From NCBI GenBank assembly GCA_015227615.1, contig JAALGZ010000007.1, forward strand, positions 496,001-560,000: a stretch of DNA of 64,000 nucleotides, read 5' to 3'. The notes below the pieces were generated by a model. The model was not told the origin of the DNA and ran no database searches. It saw only the letters and a program-made list of their open reading frames with translations. The stretch comes from Labyrinthula sp. Ha. Lineage: Eukaryota; Sar; Bigyra; Labyrinthulida; Labyrinthulaceae. Each line of letters starts with the position of its first letter. The stretch's first letter is position 1. Position numbers and translations under genes: made by a program. Of this stretch, positions 36,150 through 46,321 are shown in pieces.

Positions 36150-36590
36150 TTACAGCTTTTGTGAATCGATGAGTCTAAGTCACAACACCACTTTTTTAGT
36201 AACAATATTAAGCTACCTCAGCTTAAAAACGCTTATAACAAAAAAAATCAATTTCCGTTTCAATATCTAATGTAGATCTCTTTGATTGTCTAGATTCAGT
36301 TCTCAATGTAGTGTTACTTTGTCAAGTTGTCTTTTCCGTTGGCCCTTTTAGGCATCCAAAATGTCTGCTTTGTTGTTATGCTAATAATGCTTGTTGGATT
36401 CGTTCAGTACACTTCATAGTAGTTTTAATAGAGATCGCCTAAATATCAATGACGGAAAGGGTCAGCCCATAGATTGTTCTTTACGGAAGAAAACAAAACC
36501 ATAAAGTGAAAATATTGAAAAACCGAAAGTTTGAATAAAAAAGGAACAGTTGTAAATACTGTCTAGACTAAAACTATCTCAAAATAGATA
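36150..36590. other. Upstream region of the STAND NTPase gene
   Basis: AT-rich sequence without a recognisable gene; it probably contains the promoter of the NTPase gene and, if real, the 3' end of the mini-gene upstream. Confidence 0.5.
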
Positions 36591-36713
36591 CTAGTCAAAC
36601 AAGGACAAAAGCTCAGGGTAATCTCTATTGTTTCTGCGAATTTTGACCAGCTTACCTCTTACAAGCTCTAATTGTTCGAAAAATGTGTGCTTACCACCAA
36701 CATAATTGTCCAT
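36591..36713 (-). CDS. Possible mini-gene or first exon, unidentified
   Basis: A 40-codon ATG frame reads MDNYVGGKHTFFEQLELVRG, then KLVKIRRNNRDYPELLSLFD and a stop. The composition is strongly protein-like (amphipathic helix with alternating charged and Leu residues). Two stretches inside it begin GTAAGC and end TTAG or ATAG at 27 and 31 bases, so parts of the frame may be introns and the true product different. A 24-base GT-AG interval overlapping the stop could extend the frame by about 30 residues. Either a very small protein or the start of a short spliced gene; no family is recognised. Confidence 0.3.
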   Translation of the reverse strand: MDNYVGGKHTFFEQLELVRGKLVKIRRNNRDYPELLSLFD

Positions 36714-39596
36714 GCTCTACAGTAACTTGGTCACGAAGTGGTGGAAAACTTAAAAAGATCGTGCTTCACTATACTGAATTTATTTGCTGTAGATATTCCT
36801 AGGCTCTGAGACACAAAAAAACAAGAAGATCACTGTTATAACAAATCAGTTTAAAAGAAACACCGACAAAGAAGTGGAAAAAATTGTGAACGAAAATAGA
36901 ATTTTAGCTGTTACAACTAAAATTACCTCAAAAACTTTTATATATGATTTAATATTTGTTTCCTTGTGTGATTATTTAATTTTTATTTAAGTAGTTCATA
37001 TATTTCTGAAGATACTATTTTGGCCGATCAAGAGAAAAACTGAGCACATCGGGAAAATGAACACAATCATACAAATGGTATCTCCAGACTTCATTAAACC
37101 AGGCTCTTTTTCTAACCATAAAAAAATAAGCCCAGGCTTTCTTTCTCAGCTACGTGTTGACCTTGGCTTCTAAGACAAACACATGGCCAAATTTGAAAAT
37201 GTAGCACCCTACCCCCACTTTAACTTCTAACTAATGAGGAGCTATTAGGTAAGGCCAACTCCTAGCAGGATTTTGATTGTCGATATTGCCAGCATGGATT
37301 TAAAAGTCTTAGTATGCCATAAGTTAACAGAGTTTTCCAATTCTGATTAATTTAACCGATGCGATGAGAGTTCTATACAGGATCCCTTTTCTTTTGATCA
37401 ACATGAGCTAGGTCTTTTGGAATTCACCATACCAAGTTTCAGTAACCTATTTAGCTCTGTTAGAGAATAACATAACATCTTTTTACAAAATGTTGCAGAA
37501 ACAAACTCTGCGACCAGTTACATGCTGTAGCAATTTACTGCTTAACAGTGTTTCTAATGCTTTATACTCTACTTTTAGTATTCAAACCTTATAAGAACAT
37601 TGAAAACGTACAATATTATGTAAACTTATACTCAAGAGGATTAGATTTGTGGCACTTACATATTTTAAACCTAGCTGTGTTTTAACCATTGCGGTTTTGT
37701 GAGAAATTTTCTTCCGTGGAACCAAAAGAAATAAGTTGATATCTGTACAGCTATTTGTGAAATTTTCTTCTCCTACACAAAATTTATTTTCCCTGATCAG
37801 CAAGATAAATTCTCTCAAATGAAAACCCTACATTTAATTATGTAATCGTAGCATGATCTCACAAAAATCCAGTATTTTGACACTAGTTATTTTGGCAGTT
37901 AAAAGCATTCTCTTAAAACATGGTTCATGTTACAGCTGCTTATGGGAACAAATTTGATTTCGACTCCTCAACAAATTAATTGGAAAATGAGAAGCATGTT
38001 TACACAGATGGATGACTGACGCAAAACCAGAAAAAAGAAAACGATAGGAGAAAACAAGTATAATCTGTACATGGAAGGCATACAACACTTTAAGATTTAG
38101 AATTGCAGCTTGATAATCAATTGGTGTATTTCTTCTTATTATTTCTTCAGTTTCTATGTGGATATGTGCATTATTAAACCAAAAATTAAAAGTGTTGATT
38201 CGTAAAATTCCACCTGATTTTTCTCTAATTTTTCTTTGTGATACTTTATTCCAGTACTCATACCGTAGCAAAAAAGTAACGCTGACAGATGGGAGTGCAG
38301 CTTGGGTACAAATTTTAATAATCCATCTGATATTTTGAATGGCATCAAGTATTGACACTAGATTTCCTGTTTTAATTTTCCTTGAATGTTGTTTTACTTC
38401 CCTTTCATAACGGGTAGTATGCTAAATTACATTTTCTCAAATGGCCCAATATAGAAACCATTAAAGGAATATTTAATTCTTGCAGTAGGGAATGAACCTC
38501 AAAAAATCGTAGCCTGATCTAAAAGTATTGAGTGTCCATGTTCAGTAGCATATTGTAAAGAATTTTTTTGATATTGAAATGTGTATTCCAGGAGAGAGTT
38601 ACAGATCATAAAATCATTGATGGCAGGTTAATTTTTCAATGAGCTGACTCATATTCACTGTTGATATGGCTCCAACGACAAAGTGATATGTGGAAAGAAG
38701 AAACTACATGAGTCTATATCCCACATACTAAAAAATATTACTGACAAGCGAGTACTTATCAAAACGCTGAGAAACAAAAGAAAACTCAAGCAACAATAAT
38801 ATTCAACGGCATATAATAGGTAAGAAAAATGTTTCAAATATTAAGAATCTCAAATAATGCTTATGCCAATATCAATATTTGCTTAAAGCTGGTATGAAAG
38901 TTGCTAGAATAACGTTAAGTAAAACTAGAGCATCATGAATGGCTTTGTCAAAATAGTGAACACCACCACCAGAAACTTGCAAAAAACATTATTTCTAGAG
39001 TTCCAATAGCTATTTGGAGAAGCATTTTTATGATACCAAGCTCGCAACTTTACACAAACACAAATGGTTATTAGAATATTAATTTACAATCGCTGAACTT
39101 TTGTTAACAGATGCAAAACCTTCAATTTAGATCTATTTCTCGGATTCTGGAATAAAAAAATCAAGTGTGGGATTTAAGCGTGACAAAATGCCTTTGTTAA
39201 CTACTCATTAGCCTGGGTCACTGACATGCTACGAGGGAAATCGGGAGGGGCTCTTTACTTAGTATGCAGCCAATACTCTAGATATTTTTCATATTGGATA
39301 TGATAACCTTGATCCCATTCCCTGAACACAATTTCAAAAAATACTGTTCGGTCATCTTATTTGGAAGTTGTCTATACCCTCTTCACCAGGTCGTTCATTA
39401 TCTAAAATGCAGTCTAATATCAAGTTCAAAATATACGAGTTAAACTAAAACATAGAGCACGTCATGTGAACAGCAAAAAAGTGTTCAGATGACAGGATAT
39501 CAAACAAATTTGCACTGGTAGATAATTAACCATCGTTACACAGTTTATCATTGATTTCATCCAGTTTTTTTCTTGCTGGGACATTTCTCTCGCCCA

Positions 39597-39614
39597 ATAT
39601 ATATATATATATAT
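39597..39614. repeat. (TA)n microsatellite
   Basis: About nine TA units in non-coding DNA. Confidence 0.85.
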
Positions 39615-41288
39615 TGAAATACCGTTCTATTTGATGATAATCAAGATCGTGGAGCACTGAAGCAAGGCTTCTAAATTTCCAGATAAGTTATTTATATTAT
39701 GGCCCAGAGATTTTTACACACTTTTGTCAACGAACAATAGCGCTTTCTCCGTATAAGATAGACGGATTAAGATTAGTAAATTATTGACAGGGTTTGTGGG
39801 ATACCTTTTTTGTAATTATAGGGATGTAAACAGACCATTTAATGTGGCAAAATAATACTTGATAGTTCAAAATAAGTCTAACATAAGGGAATACAAAGGT
39901 TCGTATGGGTTATCTAAAAACCGTATGAACCAATCTGAGATTGGTTGGACTGGGAAGATAAAGTCATCGGATATTCTATAGTTTTGGTTTACGAGCTGTT
40001 AAAACATACTTTCATCGTTTTCATAGCTTTTTAATTGTGATTATTTTTGGATAATATCCAACTCAAACTCCATAGGAAATAATCTCTGCATCTTCTGATA
40101 GCCACTGTCATATATGAGTAGGGAGTCTCATGTTGTAGAATAGTAAAATATATACAAGAACTATTTCAATGATATTATATGGGAGTTGCTTTTCGATTTT
40201 ATAGTCATGAATCATATCGCAACCTTTTTATAACCAATGGTTTGTCCAGAATAAACTTCCATTTTGTGTTCTTATTGTTACTCTTAAGTATAATATATAA
40301 CAGGTTTAAGGTGTTGTTTACGAGGTGAACTCAAAGGTTTGTTTTTCTTCTAAATTACATTCAAGATCAAAATATGCTTATTCAAGTGAAAATTTCAAGA
40401 GCGATTCCAGCCTTTGGGTTCTCATTCAACAGTTACTCCTGCTGTTTCATATCTTCTAAGGTAAGTGAATGGCGTAACTTTAAGCGTATGTCCCATACTA
40501 TTTCTTGACTCAGTTTCCATAGGAAGTACGTTACATGTATAATTTTCAATTATTCGTTTCTAATTTCTTGTCCTAGCTGATATTTGTGTTGCCGGCTTAT
40601 GTATGAAATACCGAGCTTGCTGTATATTGCCGTTTTGGACTTTTGTAGTTAAGTTCCCATGGATTTCACATGAACGGCTACAGAAGAACTAGCTTGCTTG
40701 AATTATGGGAAACTCCACATATAGTTGCATTTAACTTGGAGGTTCTAATAATGTGATCTAAACATATGATTATGTCCAATACAGAGCATTTATATATTTA
40801 TCCTACTGGGTTAACGAATTCAACCACTACATTTTCTTCCTCAAAAAAATACATTTAGTTTATAAATGCTATCATATTCTCAAGCGCAGTTCTTTTTTAC
40901 CTCTTGTAATTCAACATTTCCGAGAATCTCTAAGTATTAACTGTCAAAAATTATAATACAAAAAACGAACAAATATGTTACGAGAACCCGATAGGTAACG
41001 TCCATTTTCTAGTTAATGATATATTTATTCGTACCTAAGCATTTGAATAACTTTGCAATTGGGTCTTGATATTATTTAATTAATAAGAATATAATTTTAA
41101 GCAAATACACTTCTTTCCAGTTATTACTACAGCTGTAGAAGGCTTCTTAGAAGTTTATAAATGAGTAAAGCGGCTTATTTGCTTTGTCTCAGTGTATTTT
41201 TTCAAAAACATAATGGAAATTATTTTCTCCCAGATGTTCTATTTCCCCATTTAAATTAACCTGATTATGACCTGTTATTATTATATAG

Positions 41289-41738
41289 GCATTGGATTTG
41301 ATAAAAAATATCAATGATTACTTGATAATTGTTTTAATTCTGATTATCAACAAAAGAAGTTCGATTTTGACTCTTATCAAATGATTTTGATTATATTCTG
41401 GTCATCAATTTATTTTCAGCATGAGTATGGAGTATGCGACCCTGTTTTAAATTGCCGAAATTTTTAACCATTTTTCTGCACCGTAGGATAACCTCTAAAA
41501 AATTGCCATATGACATGGGGAAAATCCCGTAATAGGATATGGTTGACCCATATGGCTAATTTTCTGAATCCCTATGTACGGTGCAATAAGTGTAAGGATA
41601 TTTGTTAGTTATTTGGTCCAGGGCCTTGTGATGCAGGTTTCTACTGATAATCACTCAAAATGGTTGGGGAATTAACAGAATTAATTAATAAGAAAAATAT
41701 GGGGAAAATTCTTATTGATAACTTATCAATGCATCAAA
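41289..41738 (-). mobile_element. Dispersed inverted-repeat element, copy 2 (full length, reverse orientation)
   Basis: About 450 bases, aligning end to end with copy 1 when reverse-complemented. The ends are GCATTGGATTTGATAA on one side and, on the other strand at the far side, GATGCATTGATAAGTTATC, an imperfect terminal inverted repeat. The interior holds a roughly 110-base imperfect palindrome (about 41482-41592) bounded by TGCACCGTA and TACGGTGCA, with GCCATATG / CATATGGC as an inner pair. It is non-coding, although a chance 85-codon frame overlaps one edge. Confidence 0.6.
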
Positions 41739-43489
41739 TTTTAGTTTTATTCATATATCTAACTATTTTACGGTGTGTAAGTTATCGTAAAAAAGAGTGT
41801 GGAAGCCATTTTCAGAAAATATATAAGTATGTATCTCTCAGGTTCATGACAATTCCGGTCTTAGCAGGGCAAGATTATATCGGCCGAGGAAAACTTTATA
41901 AAGATTTAATACTCTAGAGTTGTTGAAATGTGATTTTTTCTGTAAACACTAGAAGAGATATTTTTTCCTTTATCCGTGTTCTTATTACTTTCTTTCTTTA
42001 TTCTTTCGAGCTTCGAAATTTCTCGGTACCAAAATATTTTAGCATCTAATAAAGTTGCATTAATAACTCTAACAAGTTTAAGCAAGTTATTTCCATCCAT
42101 ATAAAAACTATGTAATAATTTAACTACAGTTTATATTTACACAGTCCTAAACTTTGTGTATATATTTTGTACATTCTTGAGCCTTTATTTTACCACCCAT
42201 GTTCATGGTATCATATCGAGTAATCATTTTTGAAGCCTAAGCTTCCCACCAACTATGAACTCTGTTCTTTTATATGTCTTGGAATTTGTTATTCTTTAGA
42301 TAAAACTTCTTGACTTAGTTTAGCAACAAAAATTCCACGGCAGTTGAGACTGATATTTCGTTCTATTGTTGTGGCCAAAGCTCTTGCTTCTCTCATCAAG
42401 AATAGTGTTCAACACTATTGGACTGTATTTAAATATACATTATCTTATATTGACACATTCTGTTTTAAGTTCGTAATGTGATAAGAGAGATACTTTGATG
42501 AAGATATGTCTTTGTGTCCTTGTTAAACAGTTTAAGGTTTATTTGTCTCCGAAACCTAGATGTGCTAAAAGTTATATCATCAACAGAATAACATTTGTAT
42601 ATCTAATTTGTCAATCTGTAAGCTCTAGGCTTACTTTGTTTGTTTAGGACTTTTTATTGAGGGCCTTTCATTATTCCATGTAGTCCCTGCACTGCCTGGT
42701 TTGATACTTTATCTGGCGTAAGTTCTGTGTATTCTGACATATATGGATAGGCGGTAATATCTTTCTTTATTGAATATGTATGCGCATGTTTCAAGTTCTG
42801 CACATTCATGTAATATTTTAATTCCTCTGATGTCTCTATTTTTAGCAACAACAAAGCTTAGTTGGGATATCATTTCAGATATTAGACATATGTTTTAGGA
42901 ATTGAATGCATTAAATTATATATATTTAAAATTTTGGTAAATACTATAACAGCGAGTATAAGAATTGCTTTTAAGAATATGATAAGTGTATCAGTCCTGT
43001 TTACACATTGGCAATAAAATAAATTTTCATTTTCCTTAAGGTATCAATACAAACTTAGGTGTTAAAGGCACCAACCCTGGGTAATAATTCCTTTCGAAAA
43101 CTAAGCTTCCTTAAGACTAATAAATAATGAATTTAGGTGCCTAGCTGTATTTTTAATATATAGTGCAAAAAATATTTACAGAAAAACACGTATCAATCTA
43201 ATTTTACTACTATTAAAAGAATTCTTCTTATGTTAATGCCAATTTCTTCTTGAATAAATTCTTATTGTGGAAACTTTTCAAAGATTTAATATCCTAACCT
43301 CTCCCTTGCTTTCTTCACAATTAGTTCAACAAGAGTAATCGAAAGCGAACCAATTTAGCATATTTTTTAAAGTTATACAAAGGGTTTATTTTAATACAAA
43401 GAACTCAAACTCAGTGGCCATGGCTTACTCATCCTTGAAAATAAGTTTGTGTAAGATCAGAGTGCCAATCCTCACCATGTGTGACTTTA

Positions 43490-43790
43490 ATTACAGCATA
43501 TGCTACTCCAATATGTCGAAAATTCCTGGCTATTTCTTTTAGAATGATTTTGAACTGTTTGCTGGACTAGAGGCTCAACGTTCCGTGTAATTGAAACTCG
43601 AAAACTCGAACTCGGATTTATTAAGACACTTGACAAAAATATACGAAATCTCATTGGCTGGGTGAAACAAGAAATATGCACATTGCCAAAAAGCCATTTT
43701 TAAAAATACTTCGCCTGAATCCGCGATGCGCAGCACGACGGTTTCTCATACTTCGCTAAAATATAGAAAGTCTTCGGAAGAAAGTGAGAC
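43490..43790 (+). pseudogene. Decayed coding-like stretch, unknown family
   Basis: One plus-strand frame stays protein-like for about 100 codons although it is interrupted a few times. Recognisable pieces are MSKIPGYFF, ELFAGLEAQRSV, LENSNSDLLRHLTKIYEISL and SAMRSTTVSHTSLKYRKSSE. The persistence of one frame suggests a former coding sequence rather than chance. I do not recognise the source; it could be a host pseudogene or a mobile-element relic. Confidence 0.3.
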
Positions 43791-44333
43791 ATGATGAAAT
43801 GTACCAAGGATATGATAAAAGTAAGCAAATTGAATGTTCAAGTGTCTTCTTCTGTTTATTCTGTGGGACTATACTAACTTCTTATTTTAATTGAACTTAT
43901 TTCTTGAAGTCAAAATTGGTACATACCTTCAACACGACCCCATTACTAAATCCTTCGGCATGGCTTAGCCTTCGATAAAGATGAGGATTGATTTAAAAAC
44001 TTTTAAACGTCTTGAAAATAGATGCGTCCAAGTATGTGTAAAGCTTGATGAAAGTATATTTGAGTAACACGCTTAGAAGTTTAAAAAAAACCTATTTTTA
44101 ATACTGAAATTTATGAGTTTTAGATTCGTTCTCAAATTAAAATTTGCGTACTCCTGATTTAACGGAAAGTATTTAAAATATTATACGTAGCCTGATACTG
44201 AACTTTCTTTCTTTTTACCTGTCGGTCCTGAGTTTTTTTTCAACTTAATCCCGAATTTTCCTTCTGTATCTTGATATAGAGTTTTCTTTCTTTTTATTAC
44301 TTTGTTTTAATTGTGGGTTTTTGATTATTAATT

Positions 44334-44453
44334 ATGGGAAACCGTGTTATTGGTAATAATGGAAGAGTGGTCTTTGGAAGGCTAGCCGCAATAAAAGCTA
44401 TTCCAAAATTGATCATGTGCACCCTCACAACTTCAGGCATCTCTAAAGAATAA
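44334..44453 (+). pseudogene. Weak ribosomal protein uL13-like fragment
   Basis: A 39-codon ATG frame contains VIGNNGRVVFGRLAAIKA and then TLTTSGISK. This resembles the N terminus of eukaryotic uL13 (RPL13A): an Asp-Gly loop, then GRLA, and later an ISG motif. The rest of the protein cannot be followed convincingly in this frame. If genuine it is a fragment or diverged pseudogene; the match is short and may be chance. Confidence 0.18.
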
Positions 44454-45169
44454 TTTCGATTTGGATGAATATATAATCCTAGTACTAGAGCCAAACGAGC
44501 TCTATTTGCTACCAAATATTGCACGCTGCTTCAAAGCACTGGTAAATGTTACCCAATAGTTGCACTCAATAGCCTTATGAGTATAATCCACTTCTTTGGT
44601 TGGCCCGTTAATTCTAATATTTTTGGAAATTATTTTTGTCAGTATACTTCCACCCCTTGCATCTTAAAAAAACTATCCCAGGTAACTCTTCAGAAAAAAT
44701 TTAACCTCAAACTATCTTCATGAACTTTTCTTCAAGCAATGGATCATTTCTTGCTTTTTAATATGCTGAAAAGTGGGAGAGCTTAATGACTTCATTTAAT
44801 TTCTCCAAAAGAAATCTGACTAAGCTAGTTGCCACTTGATAATTTTAATCTTCGTTTTTTTCCATGCAACGTGCAAAAAATAGCTCAATTTAAAAAGACG
44901 CGACTTTCTACAGTTCAGTTTAGAGGTATCTTATCTCAACGATCATCTCTATATTGAGACCTTTCGCCTTATATTTGTTAATTAAAGTAAAATAAAAACT
45001 AGTTTGCTCGTCAGAGTACTAATAATTAATTTTCTTATCATTGTATAAACTCACATAGAATCATGCTCGGCTCGAATGATGTGGGCTAAATGATTTTATA
45101 TTTCCCAATTAAATAAGCAGAAGGAAAGAGGACCTCAGACTGATTAACAATAACCACAGATTATTTCTA

Positions 45170-45710
45170 TTGTTTTTTATAGGTTAGTTGGTATAGCTAA
45201 TAACCGGGATGCAAGAAATGTTAAGAAGGAACGCGAGACCACGAACAAAAGCGAGAAGAAACCAGTCGCTATAGCTAGACTTCAATTGGCAGTTGAGCTC
45301 AAAAGAGCGGTTTTCGATGAGAGCCAACTATATTTTTCGATTTGGTAGTATAGTTTTTTACCATACACAGAGAAGGAAATTACCCTGGTTAATAATTGTC
45401 ATCTAGGGGTAGCGAGACTAGGAACATTTAGACAAATGAGAAGATAAAGACTAGAAAATGGACTTAACTTTTCTGAAATAAGATTTACTTAGGCTTAGTT
45501 TGATTCATCGATGGAATACACCACTAAGCAGAACAAAATCCATTATGTTAAAAAATGTCTTGTGTTTCTTACTCATAACTCTTACATATTAGCTCGTTAT
45601 GAGCTACTCAAATTTGCAACACAGTATTATTCCACTTCAACAGAAGCTAAATTGGTTAAAGAATTTATTCATGAGTGCATTCCCGTTGCACCAGAGAGAA
45701 ACAATTAACT
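45170..45710 (+). other. Coding-like relic, unidentified
   Basis: Open stretches in this interval look protein-like: KKERETTNKSEKKPVAIARL and LQLAVELKRAVFDESQLYF near 45240-45350, and a 65-codon ATG frame (45511-45708) containing YILARYELLKFATQYY and LVKEFIHECIPV. The first stretch is preceded by a TTTTTTATAG acceptor-like sequence. Either part of a spliced gene I could not resolve or a broken mobile-element copy. Confidence 0.25.
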
Positions 45711-46321
45711 GCTGACTAGAATGTGTTTTTTATTCACATTTGCTATTATTAAAGCTGAAAAGGGTTCTCGTCAGCAACAAAGAATCATTGAGCTTAATAA
45801 TTTTAACAAGTCTGAAGGTCTGAATTTACAGTTTGTACTTTGTTGAAAAGAAAGATTCTAAATAAAGAGCCTTTTTAGGTACACTAATGAGACTCTACTT
45901 GGCTACAAAAAATTAAGCATCATAAACTGAAAAACCAGACTGCATAGGAAATCACGTGTAAAAACCGTATAATAATAAATAAATATGGTAGAAGTAAGAA
46001 TCATTAGCGCTAAATACTGAACATTGGAAGGCTGATTTTCTCGAAATAGAAAAAAACTTTTTACCTTTTTCCCTTTTTCCCTTTAAGCCATTACCCAACC
46101 TTTTTGTGAAGAAGTTCTATTTTTTTCATAGCCCTCGTGGCAAAATAAGTTTGCCCATCACTATTGTAGTGTAACGCTCCTTAATTGAGAAATCCCACCT
46201 ATTAAAGCTTAATTCTGAGAACTACTGCAACTTAATCATTAACTACATCAACCCATGTTCCATCAAGACAGTGGTGATGAAGAAGACGAAACTAACTTTT
46301 TCTCAAAGAAAAACTTAGAGA

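Larger units (their letters stand above)
36714..46321. other. 9.6-kb gene-poor interval
   Basis: No secure gene. It contains a full copy of the dispersed element (41289-41738), a TA run at 39597-39614, a stretch at 43490-43790 that reads as coding in one frame, a weak uL13-like fragment at 44334-44453 and a coding-like relic at 45170-45710. The rest is AT-rich with only short frames. An open run of 142 codons on the minus strand (37930-38358) has no ATG. Confidence 0.55.

Noticed and set aside
37930-38358. 142-codon open run on the minus strand
   Set aside because: It begins with GTG, contains no ATG and shows no motif or splice-compatible extension.
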